49,523 nt of DNA from DATGUA01 sp035301545 (GCA_035301545.1 DATGUA010000054.1:1-49523); one strand, 5' to 3'; shown: positions 35,468-44,099, counted from the stretch's first letter. Program-made: numbers and translations. Notes: generated by a model not told the origin, from the sequence alone.

Positions 35468-36232
35468 GTGATAGAATTTAAAAATGTTACTAAGATTTAT
35501 GATAATGGAGTAAAAGCTTTATCTAATGTAGATCTTACTATTGAACAAGGTGAATTTGTAGCTATTATAGGTTTATCTGGTTCTGGAAAGTCTACTTTAA
35601 TTCGTTGTGTAAATAGAATGCATGAAATTACTTCTGGTGAATTATATGTTAATAATGTAAATGTATCAAACTTAAAAGGAAAAGAAGTAAGAAACTTTCG
35701 GAGAGATATAGGTATGGTTTTTCAATCATTTAATCTAGTTACTCGCTCAACTGTTATAAATAATGTTATGACTGCATTTGTTCCAGAATTATCTGGAGTT
35801 CGTAAGTTTTTTGGTGTATTTACTAAAGAAAATAAAATAGATGCTTTAACTGCTCTAGATAATGTAAATATATTAGATAAAGCTTATACAAGAGTAGACC
35901 AACTTTCAGGTGGGCAAATGCAAAGAGTTGCATTAGCAAGAGTATTAGCCCAAGATCCTAAAGTTATTCTTGCAGATGAGCCAGTAGCATCTCTTGACCC
36001 GATAACATCAGTAAGGGTTATGGATGATTTTAAAAGAATAAATGAAGATAAAAATATATCTGTATTAATAAATATTCATGATGTAGAAATGGCTATAGAA
36101 TATGCAGATAGAATAATCGGAATTAATAAAGGTAATATTATATTTGATGGTAAAAGTTCAGAAGTCACTGAGGAAGTATTAGATAAAATATATGAACAAG
36201 ATTTTGAAAAAAATGAGAATGAGGGGGAATAA
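35468..36232 (+). CDS. phnC: PhnC-type ABC transporter ATP-binding protein
   Basis: The 254-residue ATPase carries Walker A GLSGSGKST, signature QLSGGQMQRVALARVL, Walker B ILADEPVASLDP and the switch His in NIHDVEMA. These match the phosphonate-import subfamily. GTG 35468 follows GAGGGAG at 10-base spacing. phnE starts two bases after its stop, so the genes are tightly coupled. Confidence 0.92.
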   Translation: MIEFKNVTKIYDNGVKALSNVDLTIEQGEFVAIIGLSGSGKSTLIRCVNRMHEITSGELYVNNVNVSNLKGKEVRNFRRDIGMVFQSFNLVTRSTVINNVMTAFVPELSGVRKFFGVFTKENKIDALTALDNVNILDKAYTRVDQLSGGQMQRVALARVLAQDPKVILADEPVASLDPITSVRVMDDFKRINEDKNISVLINIHDVEMAIEYADRIIGINKGNIIFDGKSSEVTEEVLDKIYEQDFEKNENEGE

Positions 36233-36234
36233 AT

Positions 36235-37056
36235 ATGTCAATATTCGATAAGATCTTTCCTCCTAAGAATATAGATTTGCCAAATGGCAAAGTATCGGTA
36301 AAACCTAGATCAAAAACTCCAATAATTGTATTAATAGTACTTGTGTTTACCTATATATCTTTTAAAGTTACAGAATTTGATCTTTCAGTTCTATTTAGAA
36401 GAGGAAAAGAATTTTTTGTTATACTTGGTGAATTATCTCCACCAAATTGGGACTATTTATCTTATATTTGGACACCATTATTTGATACAATAAAAATGTC
36501 TTTATTTGGGTCAACATTAGGGGCTCTTGTCTCTATTCCAATTGCGATATTAGCTTCAAATAATATAATATCAAATAAGTTTATAACTTCAGTTACAAAG
36601 TTGTTTTTAAGTGTTTTAAGAACATTACCGACTCTTGTAACTGCTTTAATTGCTACCTATATATTTGGTTTAGGAACAATGGCAGGAACTGTAGCAATAT
36701 TTCTATTTTCTCTTTCTTATGTTGGGAAATTATTATATGAACAGATTGAAACTGTAGATATGGGTGGATTTGAAGCAATGGAATCAATGGGTTTTACTAA
36801 GTTTTATGCTTTTAAATATGCTATATTCCCAGTAGTATTACCATCATATCTATCTACTGCCTTATTTAATTTTGAAGGGAATGTTAGATATGCAGCTATA
36901 CTCGGATATGTTGGAGCAGGAGGTATAGGTCTTATTTTAAATGAGAAACTTGGCTGGAGAGACTATCCGAGTGTAGGAATGATACTATTATCTTTACTTG
37001 TAACAGTTTTTATAATTGAAAGTATAAGTGAACATTTTAGGAAAAAACTAGATTAA
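36235..37056 (+). CDS. phnE: PhnE-type permease 1
   Basis: This inner-membrane permease (273 residues) has an N-terminal cytosolic lead with a first helix near residue 30. A BPD_transp_1 domain follows, with the EAA loop MESMGFTKFYAFKYAIFPVVLPS and the end motif ILGYVGAGGIGLIL. Start ATG follows GAGGGGGAAT. It pairs with the second PhnE to form a heterodimeric channel. Confidence 0.92.
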   Translation: MSIFDKIFPPKNIDLPNGKVSVKPRSKTPIIVLIVLVFTYISFKVTEFDLSVLFRRGKEFFVILGELSPPNWDYLSYIWTPLFDTIKMSLFGSTLGALVSIPIAILASNNIISNKFITSVTKLFLSVLRTLPTLVTALIATYIFGLGTMAGTVAIFLFSLSYVGKLLYEQIETVDMGGFEAMESMGFTKFYAFKYAIFPVVLPSYLSTALFNFEGNVRYAAILGYVGAGGIGLILNEKLGWRDYPSVGMILLSLLVTVFIIESISEHFRKKLD

Positions 37057-37071
37057 GAGGAGTAATAAATA

Positions 37072-37890
37072 GTGATGAAGCAAAAAGAAGCAATAAAAAA
37101 ACAATTAGATCTTGAACCAAATAACCATATATATATACTAACTATATCTATTATTGTAATAGCTTTAGTTTTATGGTCTGCTACTTCTGTTAATTTTAAT
37201 GGAATAGAAGAGGGAAGCTCTGTCATAGGAGCTAAAATTATTAAGGGAATAATAAATCCAGATTTAAATTTTTTATTTGATATTGGCGAAGGTGGAGTAT
37301 TATATCTTCTATTTGAAACTATATGTATTGCATTTTTAGGTACTATAATAGGTTCAATTTTAGCTATTCCTTTTGCATTTATTTCAGCTAAAAAAATAAT
37401 GCCAAAACCTGTAGCTTTTGTAGGTAGAATTCTAACCATGGCTGTTCGTACTGTTCCATCTCTTGTATATGGACTTATGTTTATAAGAGTTTCTGGTCCA
37501 GGACCTTTCACTGGTGTACTGACAATGGCAGTTATATCTATAGGAATGATAACTAAACTTTATATAAATGCTATAGAAGATATAGATGTTAATATAATTG
37601 ATTCTCTGGCTTCTATGGGTTTAAATAGATTTGATCAAATTAGATATGGTATTCTTCCACAGCTTTATTCAAATTTTATTTCAATTGTTATTTATAGATT
37701 TGATATGAATTTAAGAGATGCTTCTGTGCTAGGTCTTGTTGGAGCAGGTGGGATAGGTGCACCCTTAATATTTGCAATGAATTCATATAGATGGAATGAG
37801 GTTGGATCTTTATTAATTGGACTTGTTGTACTTGTATTATTAATAGAGGCATTTTCAAATAGGGTAAGAAAAAAACTTGTTAGAGGATAG
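37072..37890 (+). CDS. phnE: PhnE-type permease 2
   Basis: The second permease (272 residues) has the same architecture: a single early helix, then the channel domain with LASMGLNRFDQIRYGILPQLYS (EAA loop) and VLGLVGAGGIGAPL. AGAGGAG (37056-37062) is best spaced for GTG 37072, though the next codon, ATG 37075, could serve equally. It ends the phn operon. Confidence 0.9.
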   Translation: MMKQKEAIKKQLDLEPNNHIYILTISIIVIALVLWSATSVNFNGIEEGSSVIGAKIIKGIINPDLNFLFDIGEGGVLYLLFETICIAFLGTIIGSILAIPFAFISAKKIMPKPVAFVGRILTMAVRTVPSLVYGLMFIRVSGPGPFTGVLTMAVISIGMITKLYINAIEDIDVNIIDSLASMGLNRFDQIRYGILPQLYSNFISIVIYRFDMNLRDASVLGLVGAGGIGAPLIFAMNSYRWNEVGSLLIGLVVLVLLIEAFSNRVRKKLVRG

Positions 37891-37950
37891 TACGGAAATA
37901 ATTTTAAGCTTAATCTCTTGCAAATTTCAATTATATAGTTTATACTTAGG

Positions 37951-37980
37951 ATAGTAGAAGATTATTTCTACTATTTTTTT
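37951..37980 (+). terminator. Terminator after phnE2
   Basis: A 9-bp stem (37951-37959 with 37966-37974) is followed by seven or more T. A promoter-like pair lies just upstream (TTGCAA 37918-37923, TATACT 37941-37946, 17-base spacer). Transcription from it would begin in the hairpin, so its use for cggR is doubtful. Confidence 0.8.
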
Positions 37981-37987
37981 AAATGTA

Positions 37988-38032
37988 GTGGGATAGAAAT
38001 AAATTGATGGGACAAAAATAGCTATACCCCAC
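37988..38032 (+). promoter_or_regulatory. Possible CggR operator upstream of cggR
   Basis: Two direct TGGGA(T/C)A blocks lie 19 bases apart (37989 and 38008), and the segment is bounded by AGTGGG and CCCACT. In Bacillus, CggR binds tandem CGGGAC repeats spaced 20 bases in the cggR leader, so place and form fit. The sequence match is partial. Confidence 0.45.
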
Positions 38033-38056
38033 TGATCTTAGAAATTAGGTGTTTAA

Positions 38057-39076
38057 GTGGAAAAAATAAATCTAATAAAGAATATAGCTCCAGAAATAAT
38101 AGATTTTATAGAGAGAAGATATCTTATACTTCGTAATATCTCTTATAATCAACCTATTGGTAGAAGGAAGTTATCTGTTAATCTTGGAATAAAAGAAAGA
38201 ACAATAAGAGAAGATATAGGTATACTGAAAGAGCTAGGATTCTTAAATGTAGATCCTACTGGAATGTATATAACAGATAAAGGAGATAATTTAATAAAAG
38301 AATTACATGATATATATATTGATTTAATTGGGATATCTACTTTAGAAGAAAACTTAAGGGAAAAACTAAATATTAAAAAGGTTATCATAGTTCCAGGAAA
38401 CTCTACTGAAGATGAAGCAGTTTTAAAAGATATGGGAAAAACTACTTTTGAAGTATTAAAAAACAATCTAAATAATAAAAGTTTAATTGGAATTACAGGT
38501 GGAAATACTATGGCATCTGTAGCTAAGGAAGCTCTAAAAGACGACAAACATAGAGAAGTAATTATAATACCAGCAAGGGGAGGATTAGGTAAAGATGTAA
38601 ATACTCAATCTAATTCTATTGCTGCTAAACTAGCTGATAAACTAGGTGGAATGTATAGATTACTATATATACCAGATGGATTAGGAGAAGATGCTCTAAA
38701 ATTAGTTCTAAAAAATAAAGAAATTAAAGAATCAATAGATTTGATAAATGATATCGATACTTTAGTATTTGGACTTGGCAGAGCTGATACAATGGCAGAA
38801 AGACGAGATTTAGATAAATCTCATATAAAAAGATTGTTAGATGGTGGAGCAGTAGCTGAGGCTTTTGGACATTATTTTAATATAGAAGGTAAGGAAATCT
38901 GGGAATACAGCACTATAGGACTAACCCTAGATAAATTTAAAACATTAAAAAATCTTATAGGTGTAGCAGGAGGAGAAGAAAAAGCTGAAGCTATTATTTC
39001 AATAGCTACATTAAATAATAATATGACTTTAATTACTGATGAATCAGCAGCAAAAAATATTTTAAATATGGTATAA
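38057..39076 (+). CDS. cggR: Central glycolytic genes regulator
   Basis: This SorC/DeoR-type transcription repressor has 339 residues, nearly the length of the Bacillus protein. The N-terminal winged helix (RRKLSVNLGIKERTIREDIGILKELG) binds DNA. The C-terminal phosphosugar-sensing domain (GITGGNTMASVAKEAL, IIIPARGGLGKDVNTQSNSIAAKLADKLGG) is the site where fructose-1,6-bisphosphate acts in known members. GTG 38057 follows TTAGGTG. Its place directly before gapA-pgk-tpiA-gpmI-eno is the classical CggR context and implies sugar-inducible control. Confidence 0.94.
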   Translation: MEKINLIKNIAPEIIDFIERRYLILRNISYNQPIGRRKLSVNLGIKERTIREDIGILKELGFLNVDPTGMYITDKGDNLIKELHDIYIDLIGISTLEENLREKLNIKKVIIVPGNSTEDEAVLKDMGKTTFEVLKNNLNNKSLIGITGGNTMASVAKEALKDDKHREVIIIPARGGLGKDVNTQSNSIAAKLADKLGGMYRLLYIPDGLGEDALKLVLKNKEIKESIDLINDIDTLVFGLGRADTMAERRDLDKSHIKRLLDGGAVAEAFGHYFNIEGKEIWEYSTIGLTLDKFKTLKNLIGVAGGEEKAEAIISIATLNNNMTLITDESAAKNILNMV

Positions 39077-39126
39077 TAAGCTACAAAGTTAGCTATAAAT
39101 ATAAAATACAAGAGGAGGATTTTATT

Positions 39127-40131
39127 ATGACTAAAAAAGTAGGTTTAAATGGTTTAGGAAGAATAGGTAGAGATTTTGTTAAGGCATATTTTCAAAATGA
39201 AGTAGAAGAGTTTGAATTAGTATCAATAAATGCATCAGGTGATTTAGATACTTTAGCACATATGTTAAAATATGACACAATGTATGGTAAATTTGATAAA
39301 AGTGTAGAAGTAGTAGAAAATGGACTTGTAATAGATGGTAAAGAAGTTAAGATAACTGCAGAAAGAAACCCATCTCAAATCCCATGGAAAGAATTAGGAG
39401 TAGAGCTAGTAGTAGATTCTACAGGAGCTTTTAGAGAAAGAGAAGGAATAGAAAAACATATAGAGGCTGGAGCTGAAAAAGTTATTATAACTGCTCCTAC
39501 TAAAGGTGAAGATTTTACAGTAGTACTAGGTGTAAATGAAGAAGACTATGATCCAGAAAATCATCATATAATATCTAATGCATCTTGTACCACTAACTGT
39601 TTGGCACCTGTTGCTAAAGTAATGCTAGATAAATTTGGTGTAAAGAAAGGTTTAATGACTACAATCCATGCTTATACTAATGACCAAAAGATTATAGATA
39701 ATAGACATAAGGATTTAAGACGTGCTAGAGCTGCAGTAGAAAATATAATTCCTACAACTACAGGAGCAGCAAAAGCAGTTGCTTTAGTATTACCAGAATT
39801 AGAAGGTAAAATGAATGGATTCTCAGTAAGAGTACCAGTTCCTACTGTATCTATGATAGATGTAGTATTTGAAATAGAGAAAGATACTACAGTAGAAGAA
39901 GTTAATAAAATTCTAAAAGAAGCAAGTGAAAATGAATTAAAAGGTATAATGGGATATTCAGAAGAACCATTAGTATCATCTGACTATGTAGGAGATTCAA
40001 GATCATCTATAGTAGATGCCCAATCTACTATGGTAATAGATAATATGGTAAAAGTAGTTTCCTGGTATGATAATGAGTGGGGATATGCTGAAAGAGTAGT
40101 AGATCTTACAAAATTAGTAGCTACAAAATAA
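39127..40131 (+). CDS. gapA: Glyceraldehyde-3-phosphate dehydrogenase
   Basis: The glycolytic NAD-dependent enzyme makes 1,3-bisphosphoglycerate. Its 334 residues contain the Rossmann opening GLNGLGRIGRDFVKA, the active-site SNASCTTNCLAP with Cys154, the base His in TTIHAYTNDQ, and WYDNEWGYAERVVDL near the end. ATG 39127 follows AGAGGAGGA. A hairpin separates it from pgk. Confidence 0.97.
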   Translation: MTKKVGLNGLGRIGRDFVKAYFQNEVEEFELVSINASGDLDTLAHMLKYDTMYGKFDKSVEVVENGLVIDGKEVKITAERNPSQIPWKELGVELVVDSTGAFREREGIEKHIEAGAEKVIITAPTKGEDFTVVLGVNEEDYDPENHHIISNASCTTNCLAPVAKVMLDKFGVKKGLMTTIHAYTNDQKIIDNRHKDLRRARAAVENIIPTTTGAAKAVALVLPELEGKMNGFSVRVPVPTVSMIDVVFEIEKDTTVEEVNKILKEASENELKGIMGYSEEPLVSSDYVGDSRSSIVDAQSTMVIDNMVKVVSWYDNEWGYAERVVDLTKLVATK

Positions 40132-40142
40132 GAACAATAAAG

Positions 40143-40164
40143 GTCGGGTCATTTATGACCCGGC
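40143..40164 (+). other. Intercistronic hairpin gapA-pgk
   Basis: GTCGGGTCA (40143-40151) pairs with TGACCCGGC (40156-40164) around a TTTA loop. It is unusually GC-rich for this genome and has no T-run. It probably protects the 3' end of the gapA message or is a processing site, as known for the cggR-gapA transcript of Bacillus. Confidence 0.75.
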
Positions 40165-40190
40165 TACTAATATTTACATGAGGTGGTTAA

Positions 40191-41384
40191 ATGTTAAATA
40201 AAAAGACATTAAAAGACTTAGACTTTCACGATAAAAAGGTATTAATAAGATGTGATTTTAATGTTCCTATGGATGAAGAAGGAAATATTACTGATGATAA
40301 TAGAATAGTAAGCTCACTACCTACTATAAATTACCTAATAGATAAGGGAGCAAAGCTAATACTAATGTCTCATTTAGGGAGACCAAAGGGAAAAGCAGAT
40401 CCTAAACTTAGTTTAAAACCAGTAGCAAAAAGACTATCTGAATTATTAAATAAAGATATAGTTTTTGCTAAAGATGATAACATAGTGTCAGATAATGTAA
40501 GAGATACAATAAATGAATTAAAAAATGGAGAAATAGCCTTATTAGAAAATACTCGATATAGAGAAGAAGAAACGGAAAATGGAAAAGGTTTTGCTAAAGA
40601 TTTAGCTTCATTAGCTGATATATTTGTAAATGATGCATTTGGAACTTCACATAGGGCTCATGCTTCCAATGTAGGAGTATCCTCTCAATTACCATCAGCT
40701 TTAGGATTTTTAGTAGAGAAGGAAGTTGATGTAATGGGTAAAGCTATTGAAAATCCAGAAAGACCTTTTATAGCTATACTAGGTGGAGCAAAGGTTTCAG
40801 ACAAAATAGGTGTAATTAAAAGTCTAATCAATAAAGTAGACTCTATATTAATAGGTGGAGGTATGGCCTATACATTCCTTAAAGCACAAGGATATGAAGT
40901 AGGACAATCATTATTAGAAGAAGATAAAGTAGAGTTGGCTAAAGAATTATTAGAAGAAGCTGAAGAAAATAATGTCAAACTTTTATTACCAGTTGATGTA
41001 GTAGTTGCTAAAGAATTTAAAAATGATACAGAGTATAAAACTGTAGATATAGATTCTATTCCAGAAGATATGGGAGGATTAGATATAGGTGAAAAAACTT
41101 TACAGTTATTTGTTGATGAAATAAATAAAGCTGAAACTATAGTATGGAATGGACCAGCTGGAGTATTTGAAATGGAAAACTTTAGTAAAGGAACTTATAG
41201 AATAGCTAAAGCAATGGCAGATTCTGATGCTATAACTATAGTAGGTGGAGGAGATTCATCTGCTGCAGTAGAAAAAGCAGGTTATGCAGATAGGATAACT
41301 CATGTATCTACTGGTGGTGGGGCTTCTTTAGAATTGTTAGAAGGTAAGGCATTGCCTGGAATAGAGGCCATAAGTGATAGGTAA
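40191..41384 (+). CDS. pgk: Phosphoglycerate kinase
   Basis: The enzyme transfers phosphate from 1,3-bisphosphoglycerate to ADP. Its 397 residues have the usual motifs: VLIRCDFNVPMD, LMSHLGRPKG, ENTRYREEE, AILGGAKVSDKI and the nucleotide-binding VGGGDSSAAVEKAG. ATG follows GAGGTGG. The next gene is 257 bases away, an exceptional gap in this operon that holds regulatory-looking RNA structure. Confidence 0.97.
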   Translation: MLNKKTLKDLDFHDKKVLIRCDFNVPMDEEGNITDDNRIVSSLPTINYLIDKGAKLILMSHLGRPKGKADPKLSLKPVAKRLSELLNKDIVFAKDDNIVSDNVRDTINELKNGEIALLENTRYREEETENGKGFAKDLASLADIFVNDAFGTSHRAHASNVGVSSQLPSALGFLVEKEVDVMGKAIENPERPFIAILGGAKVSDKIGVIKSLINKVDSILIGGGMAYTFLKAQGYEVGQSLLEEDKVELAKELLEEAEENNVKLLLPVDVVVAKEFKNDTEYKTVDIDSIPEDMGGLDIGEKTLQLFVDEINKAETIVWNGPAGVFEMENFSKGTYRIAKAMADSDAITIVGGGDSSAAVEKAGYADRITHVSTGGGASLELLEGKALPGIEAISDR

Positions 41385-41429
41385 TTAATTATAATAAAAG
41401 GTAAAATTATTAAAAAGGAGTCTGGCTTC

Positions 41430-41461
41430 CAGAATTTGTGAAGTATTACCACACATAAAAA
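41430..41461 (+). repeat. Glycolytic-operon 32-nt element, copy 1
   Basis: This block in the pgk-tpiA spacer reads cagaatttgtgaagtat, then T, accacac, A, taaaaa. It matches the block at 43972-44003 in 30 of 32 positions, while the surrounding spacers are unrelated. It runs directly into the hairpin at 41463. TGTG (41437-41440) can pair with CACA (41450-41453). No known family is recognised. Confidence 0.85.
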
Positions 41462-41462
41462 A

Positions 41463-41512
41463 TAGAGTTGCACCACGGTTACTACAATCAGCCCAACTCT
41501 AATCATTTTTTT
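41463..41512 (+). terminator. Attenuator-like terminator in the pgk-tpiA spacer
   Basis: TAGAGTTG (41463-41470) pairs with CAACTCTA (41494-41501), and seven T follow after four bases. The A-run just upstream can extend the pairing into the T-run. The downstream genes belong to the same pathway, so partial termination is likely. Confidence 0.65.
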
Positions 41513-41571
41513 ACCTAGTGGATATTTCAATCAAATTTTTCAAATATGAGTCCTATTTTAATAATATTTGG

Positions 41572-41596
41572 ATCACACTATGTGATTATTATAATC
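41572..41596 (+). other. Second hairpin in the pgk-tpiA spacer
   Basis: ATCACA (41572-41577) and TGTGAT (41581-41586) form a 6-bp stem with a 3-base loop, flanked by ATAAT and ATTAT that could extend it. There is no T-run. It may be a protein-binding palindrome or part of a leader structure before tpiA. Confidence 0.45.
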
Positions 41597-41641
41597 AATT
41601 GTTAGTTGAATAATGAGAGAAGATAATGAGGAGGATTTAAG

Positions 41642-42388
41642 ATGCGTAGAGCTATAATTGCTGGGAATTGGAAGATGAATAATAATATTGAGGAATCGAT
41701 TAGTTTGATTGAGGAGATTAAGTCTTTTGATTTAGATAAGGATGTTGATGCTGTAGTGTGTGTACCTTTTACTGATATTAAGGATGCTAAAAAGGCTATT
41801 GAAGGCACCAATATTAAATTAGGTGCTCAAAATATGCATTGGGAGGAAGATGGTGCTTTTACAGGTGAAATCTCTCCTTTAATGTTAAATGAATTAGAGG
41901 TAGATTATGTAATATTAGGCCATTCAGAAAGAAGACAATATTTTAATGAGACTGATGAAACTGTAAATAAAAAGATGAAATCTGCTTTGTCTCATGATTT
42001 AAAACCTATAGTTTGTGTAGGGGAGACTTTAGAAGAGAAAGAAGCAGGTAAAGAAAAAGAAGTAGTAGAAGAGCAAGTAAGAAAAGCTTTTGAAGATGTT
42101 TCAAAAGATGATATGGAAAAAATAGTTATAGCTTATGAACCAATTTGGGCTATAGGTACTGGAAAAACTGCTTCTGCTGACGATGCTAATAATATGATTG
42201 GATTTATTAGAAATGTAATAGGAAAGATCTATGATGATAAAGCAAAAGATATAGTGAGAATCCAATATGGTGGAAGTGTAAAACCAGATAATGTAACAGA
42301 GTTAATGGAGAAAAGTGAAGTTGATGGAGCTTTAGTAGGAGGAGCTAGTCTTAAAGCTAAAGATTTTACTAAACTTATTAACTACTAA
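41642..42388 (+). CDS. tpiA: Triosephosphate isomerase
   Basis: The enzyme interconverts dihydroxyacetone phosphate and glyceraldehyde 3-phosphate. It has 248 residues, with catalytic Lys in AGNWKMNN, His in LGHSERRQ, Glu in AYEPIWAIGTG and the phosphate loop in QYGGSVKPDN. ATG follows GAGGAGGATTTAAG. gpmI starts 14 bases after its stop. Confidence 0.97.
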   Translation: MRRAIIAGNWKMNNNIEESISLIEEIKSFDLDKDVDAVVCVPFTDIKDAKKAIEGTNIKLGAQNMHWEEDGAFTGEISPLMLNELEVDYVILGHSERRQYFNETDETVNKKMKSALSHDLKPIVCVGETLEEKEAGKEKEVVEEQVRKAFEDVSKDDMEKIVIAYEPIWAIGTGKTASADDANNMIGFIRNVIGKIYDDKAKDIVRIQYGGSVKPDNVTELMEKSEVDGALVGGASLKAKDFTKLINY

Positions 42389-42402
42389 CTGGAGGAATGA
42401 TT

Positions 42403-43935
42403 ATGATAAAAAAACCAGTAATGTTAATGATCCTAGATGGATGGGGAATAGGAGAAAATTACCCGGGAAATGCAATAAAATTAGCTAATACCCCTAATTT
42501 TGACGAATTAATGAGTAAATATCCTAATAGTTCTTTAAAAGCAAGTGGTGAAGATGTCGGACTTCCAGAAGGGCAGATGGGAAATTCAGAAGTAGGACAT
42601 CTTAATATAGGGGCAGGAAGAATAGTTTTTCAAGATCTTCCTAGAATATCTAATGATATAGAAAATGGAGAGTTTTTCAAGAAAAAGGAATTTTTAACAG
42701 CAATTCAAGATGCAAAACTTAACAACTCAAAAATACATTTAGTAGGTTTAGTATCTGATGGTGGGGTTCATAGTCATGTAGATCATCTATATGGATTATT
42801 AGAACTTATGAAAGCTGAAGGGCAGGAAGATGTTTATATTCATGTTATATTAGATGGGAGAGATGTTGCCCCTGATGTAGGTAAGGAACAGGTAAGAGAA
42901 TTAGAGGAAAAAATCGAAGAAATTGGAGTAGGTAAAATAGCTACAGTATCAGGAAGATATTATACTATGGATAGGGATCAGAGATGGGAAAGAACTGAAT
43001 TAGCCTATAATGCTATGGTTTTAGGTGAAGGAGAAAAAAATATAGATCCCATATTAGCAATAGAGAAATCGTATAATGAGGAAATTACTGATGAATTTAT
43101 GCTACCAGCAGTTATTGTAGAAGATAAACAACCAGTAGCGACAGTAGAAGATGGAGACAGTATAATATTCTTTAATTTTAGACCTGATAGAGCTAGACAA
43201 ATTACTAGAGCCTTTGTAGATGAAGAATTTAAGGGCTTTGAGAGAGAAAAGACAGTAAATACATTTTATGTAACTATGACAGAATACGATAAAACTATAT
43301 CTAATGTAAATATAGCATATAAGAGTGAACCGCCGATCAATACATTATCTGAATATATTGGAACTAAAGGAATGAATCAATTAAAGATTGCAGAAACAGA
43401 AAAATATGCTCATGTAACCTTTTTCTTTAATGGAGGTATAGAAGAACCTTATATAGGTGAAGATAGAGTATTAATTAAATCTCCTAAAGTAGCAACTTAT
43501 GATTTACAACCTGAAATGAGTGCTTATGAAGTAAAGGATAAACTTATTGAAAGATTGAAAATGGATAAATATGATTTAATTATAGTAAACTTTGCTAATC
43601 CAGATATGGTAGGTCACACAGGAATAATATCTGCAGTAACTGAAGCAGTAGAAACTGTCGATACCTGTCTAGGCGAGGTAATTGAAGTGTTAGAAGAAAA
43701 AGAAGGATTAGCCTTAATAACTGCTGATCATGGTAATGCTGAAATGTTATTAGATGATGAAAATAATACAGTAACGGCACACACAACTAATCAAGTTCCT
43801 CTTATTTTATATGGTAAAAAGGATGTAGAATTAAGAGAAGGAAGATTAGGAGATTTAGCCCCTACATTATTAGATTTAATGGGATTGGAGAAGCCTAAGG
43901 AAATGACTGGGGAAAGTTTGATAATTAAGGAATGA
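42403..43935 (+). CDS. gpmI: 2,3-bisphosphoglycerate-independent phosphoglycerate mutase
   Basis: This Mn-dependent phosphoglycerate mutase of the alkaline phosphatase superfamily has 510 residues. Motifs are MLMILDGWGIG, QMGNSEVGHLNIGAGR (containing the phosphorylated Ser), FNFRPDRARQ, NFANPDMVGHTG, and the metal-binding ADHGNAE and TAHTTNQVP. Two ATG codons are in frame. The first (42397) directly abuts GGAGGA, so the second (42403), at 6-base spacing, is the likely start. Confidence 0.96.
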   Translation: MIKKPVMLMILDGWGIGENYPGNAIKLANTPNFDELMSKYPNSSLKASGEDVGLPEGQMGNSEVGHLNIGAGRIVFQDLPRISNDIENGEFFKKKEFLTAIQDAKLNNSKIHLVGLVSDGGVHSHVDHLYGLLELMKAEGQEDVYIHVILDGRDVAPDVGKEQVRELEEKIEEIGVGKIATVSGRYYTMDRDQRWERTELAYNAMVLGEGEKNIDPILAIEKSYNEEITDEFMLPAVIVEDKQPVATVEDGDSIIFFNFRPDRARQITRAFVDEEFKGFEREKTVNTFYVTMTEYDKTISNVNIAYKSEPPINTLSEYIGTKGMNQLKIAETEKYAHVTFFFNGGIEEPYIGEDRVLIKSPKVATYDLQPEMSAYEVKDKLIERLKMDKYDLIIVNFANPDMVGHTGIISAVTEAVETVDTCLGEVIEVLEEKEGLALITADHGNAEMLLDDENNTVTAHTTNQVPLILYGKKDVELREGRLGDLAPTLLDLMGLEKPKEMTGESLIIKE

Positions 43936-43971
43936 TATGGAAATTTTATTATAAAAAATTAGTCTTAATTT

Positions 43972-44003
43972 CAGAATTTGTGAAGTATGACCACACGTAA
44001 AAA
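43972..44003 (+). repeat. Glycolytic-operon 32-nt element, copy 2
   Basis: The second copy, in the gpmI-eno spacer, reads cagaatttgtgaagtat, G, accacac, G, taaaaa and differs from copy 1 at two positions only. As in copy 1, it is followed at once by a hairpin with a T-rich 3' arm. Confidence 0.85.
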
Positions 44004-44020
44004 TAGGATTCTTATTTTTA
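43998..44020 (+). terminator. A/T-only hairpin following the 32-nt element, copy 2
   Basis: TAAAAATA (43998-44005) pairs with TATTTTTA (44013-44020) around a 7-base loop. The stem is weak (A-U pairs only), so by itself it would be a poor terminator. Its position exactly after the repeated element mirrors copy 1. Confidence 0.45.
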
Positions 44021-44099
44021 TAATAAAATTTCTAGGTATGTACTTTTAATTATGAAGTGTAGGAATAAAAAAGAAAAAGCAAAGGGAGGAAATTTTCTT

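Noticed and set aside
37053..37511. Minus-strand 152-residue frame opposite phnE2
   Set aside because: Antisense of a membrane protein gene; no ribosome site and no recognisable motif.
41463..41512. T-box leader before tpiA
   Set aside because: Although a CCACGGTT string occurs, there is no specifier loop or T-box consensus, and tpiA is not an amino-acid gene.
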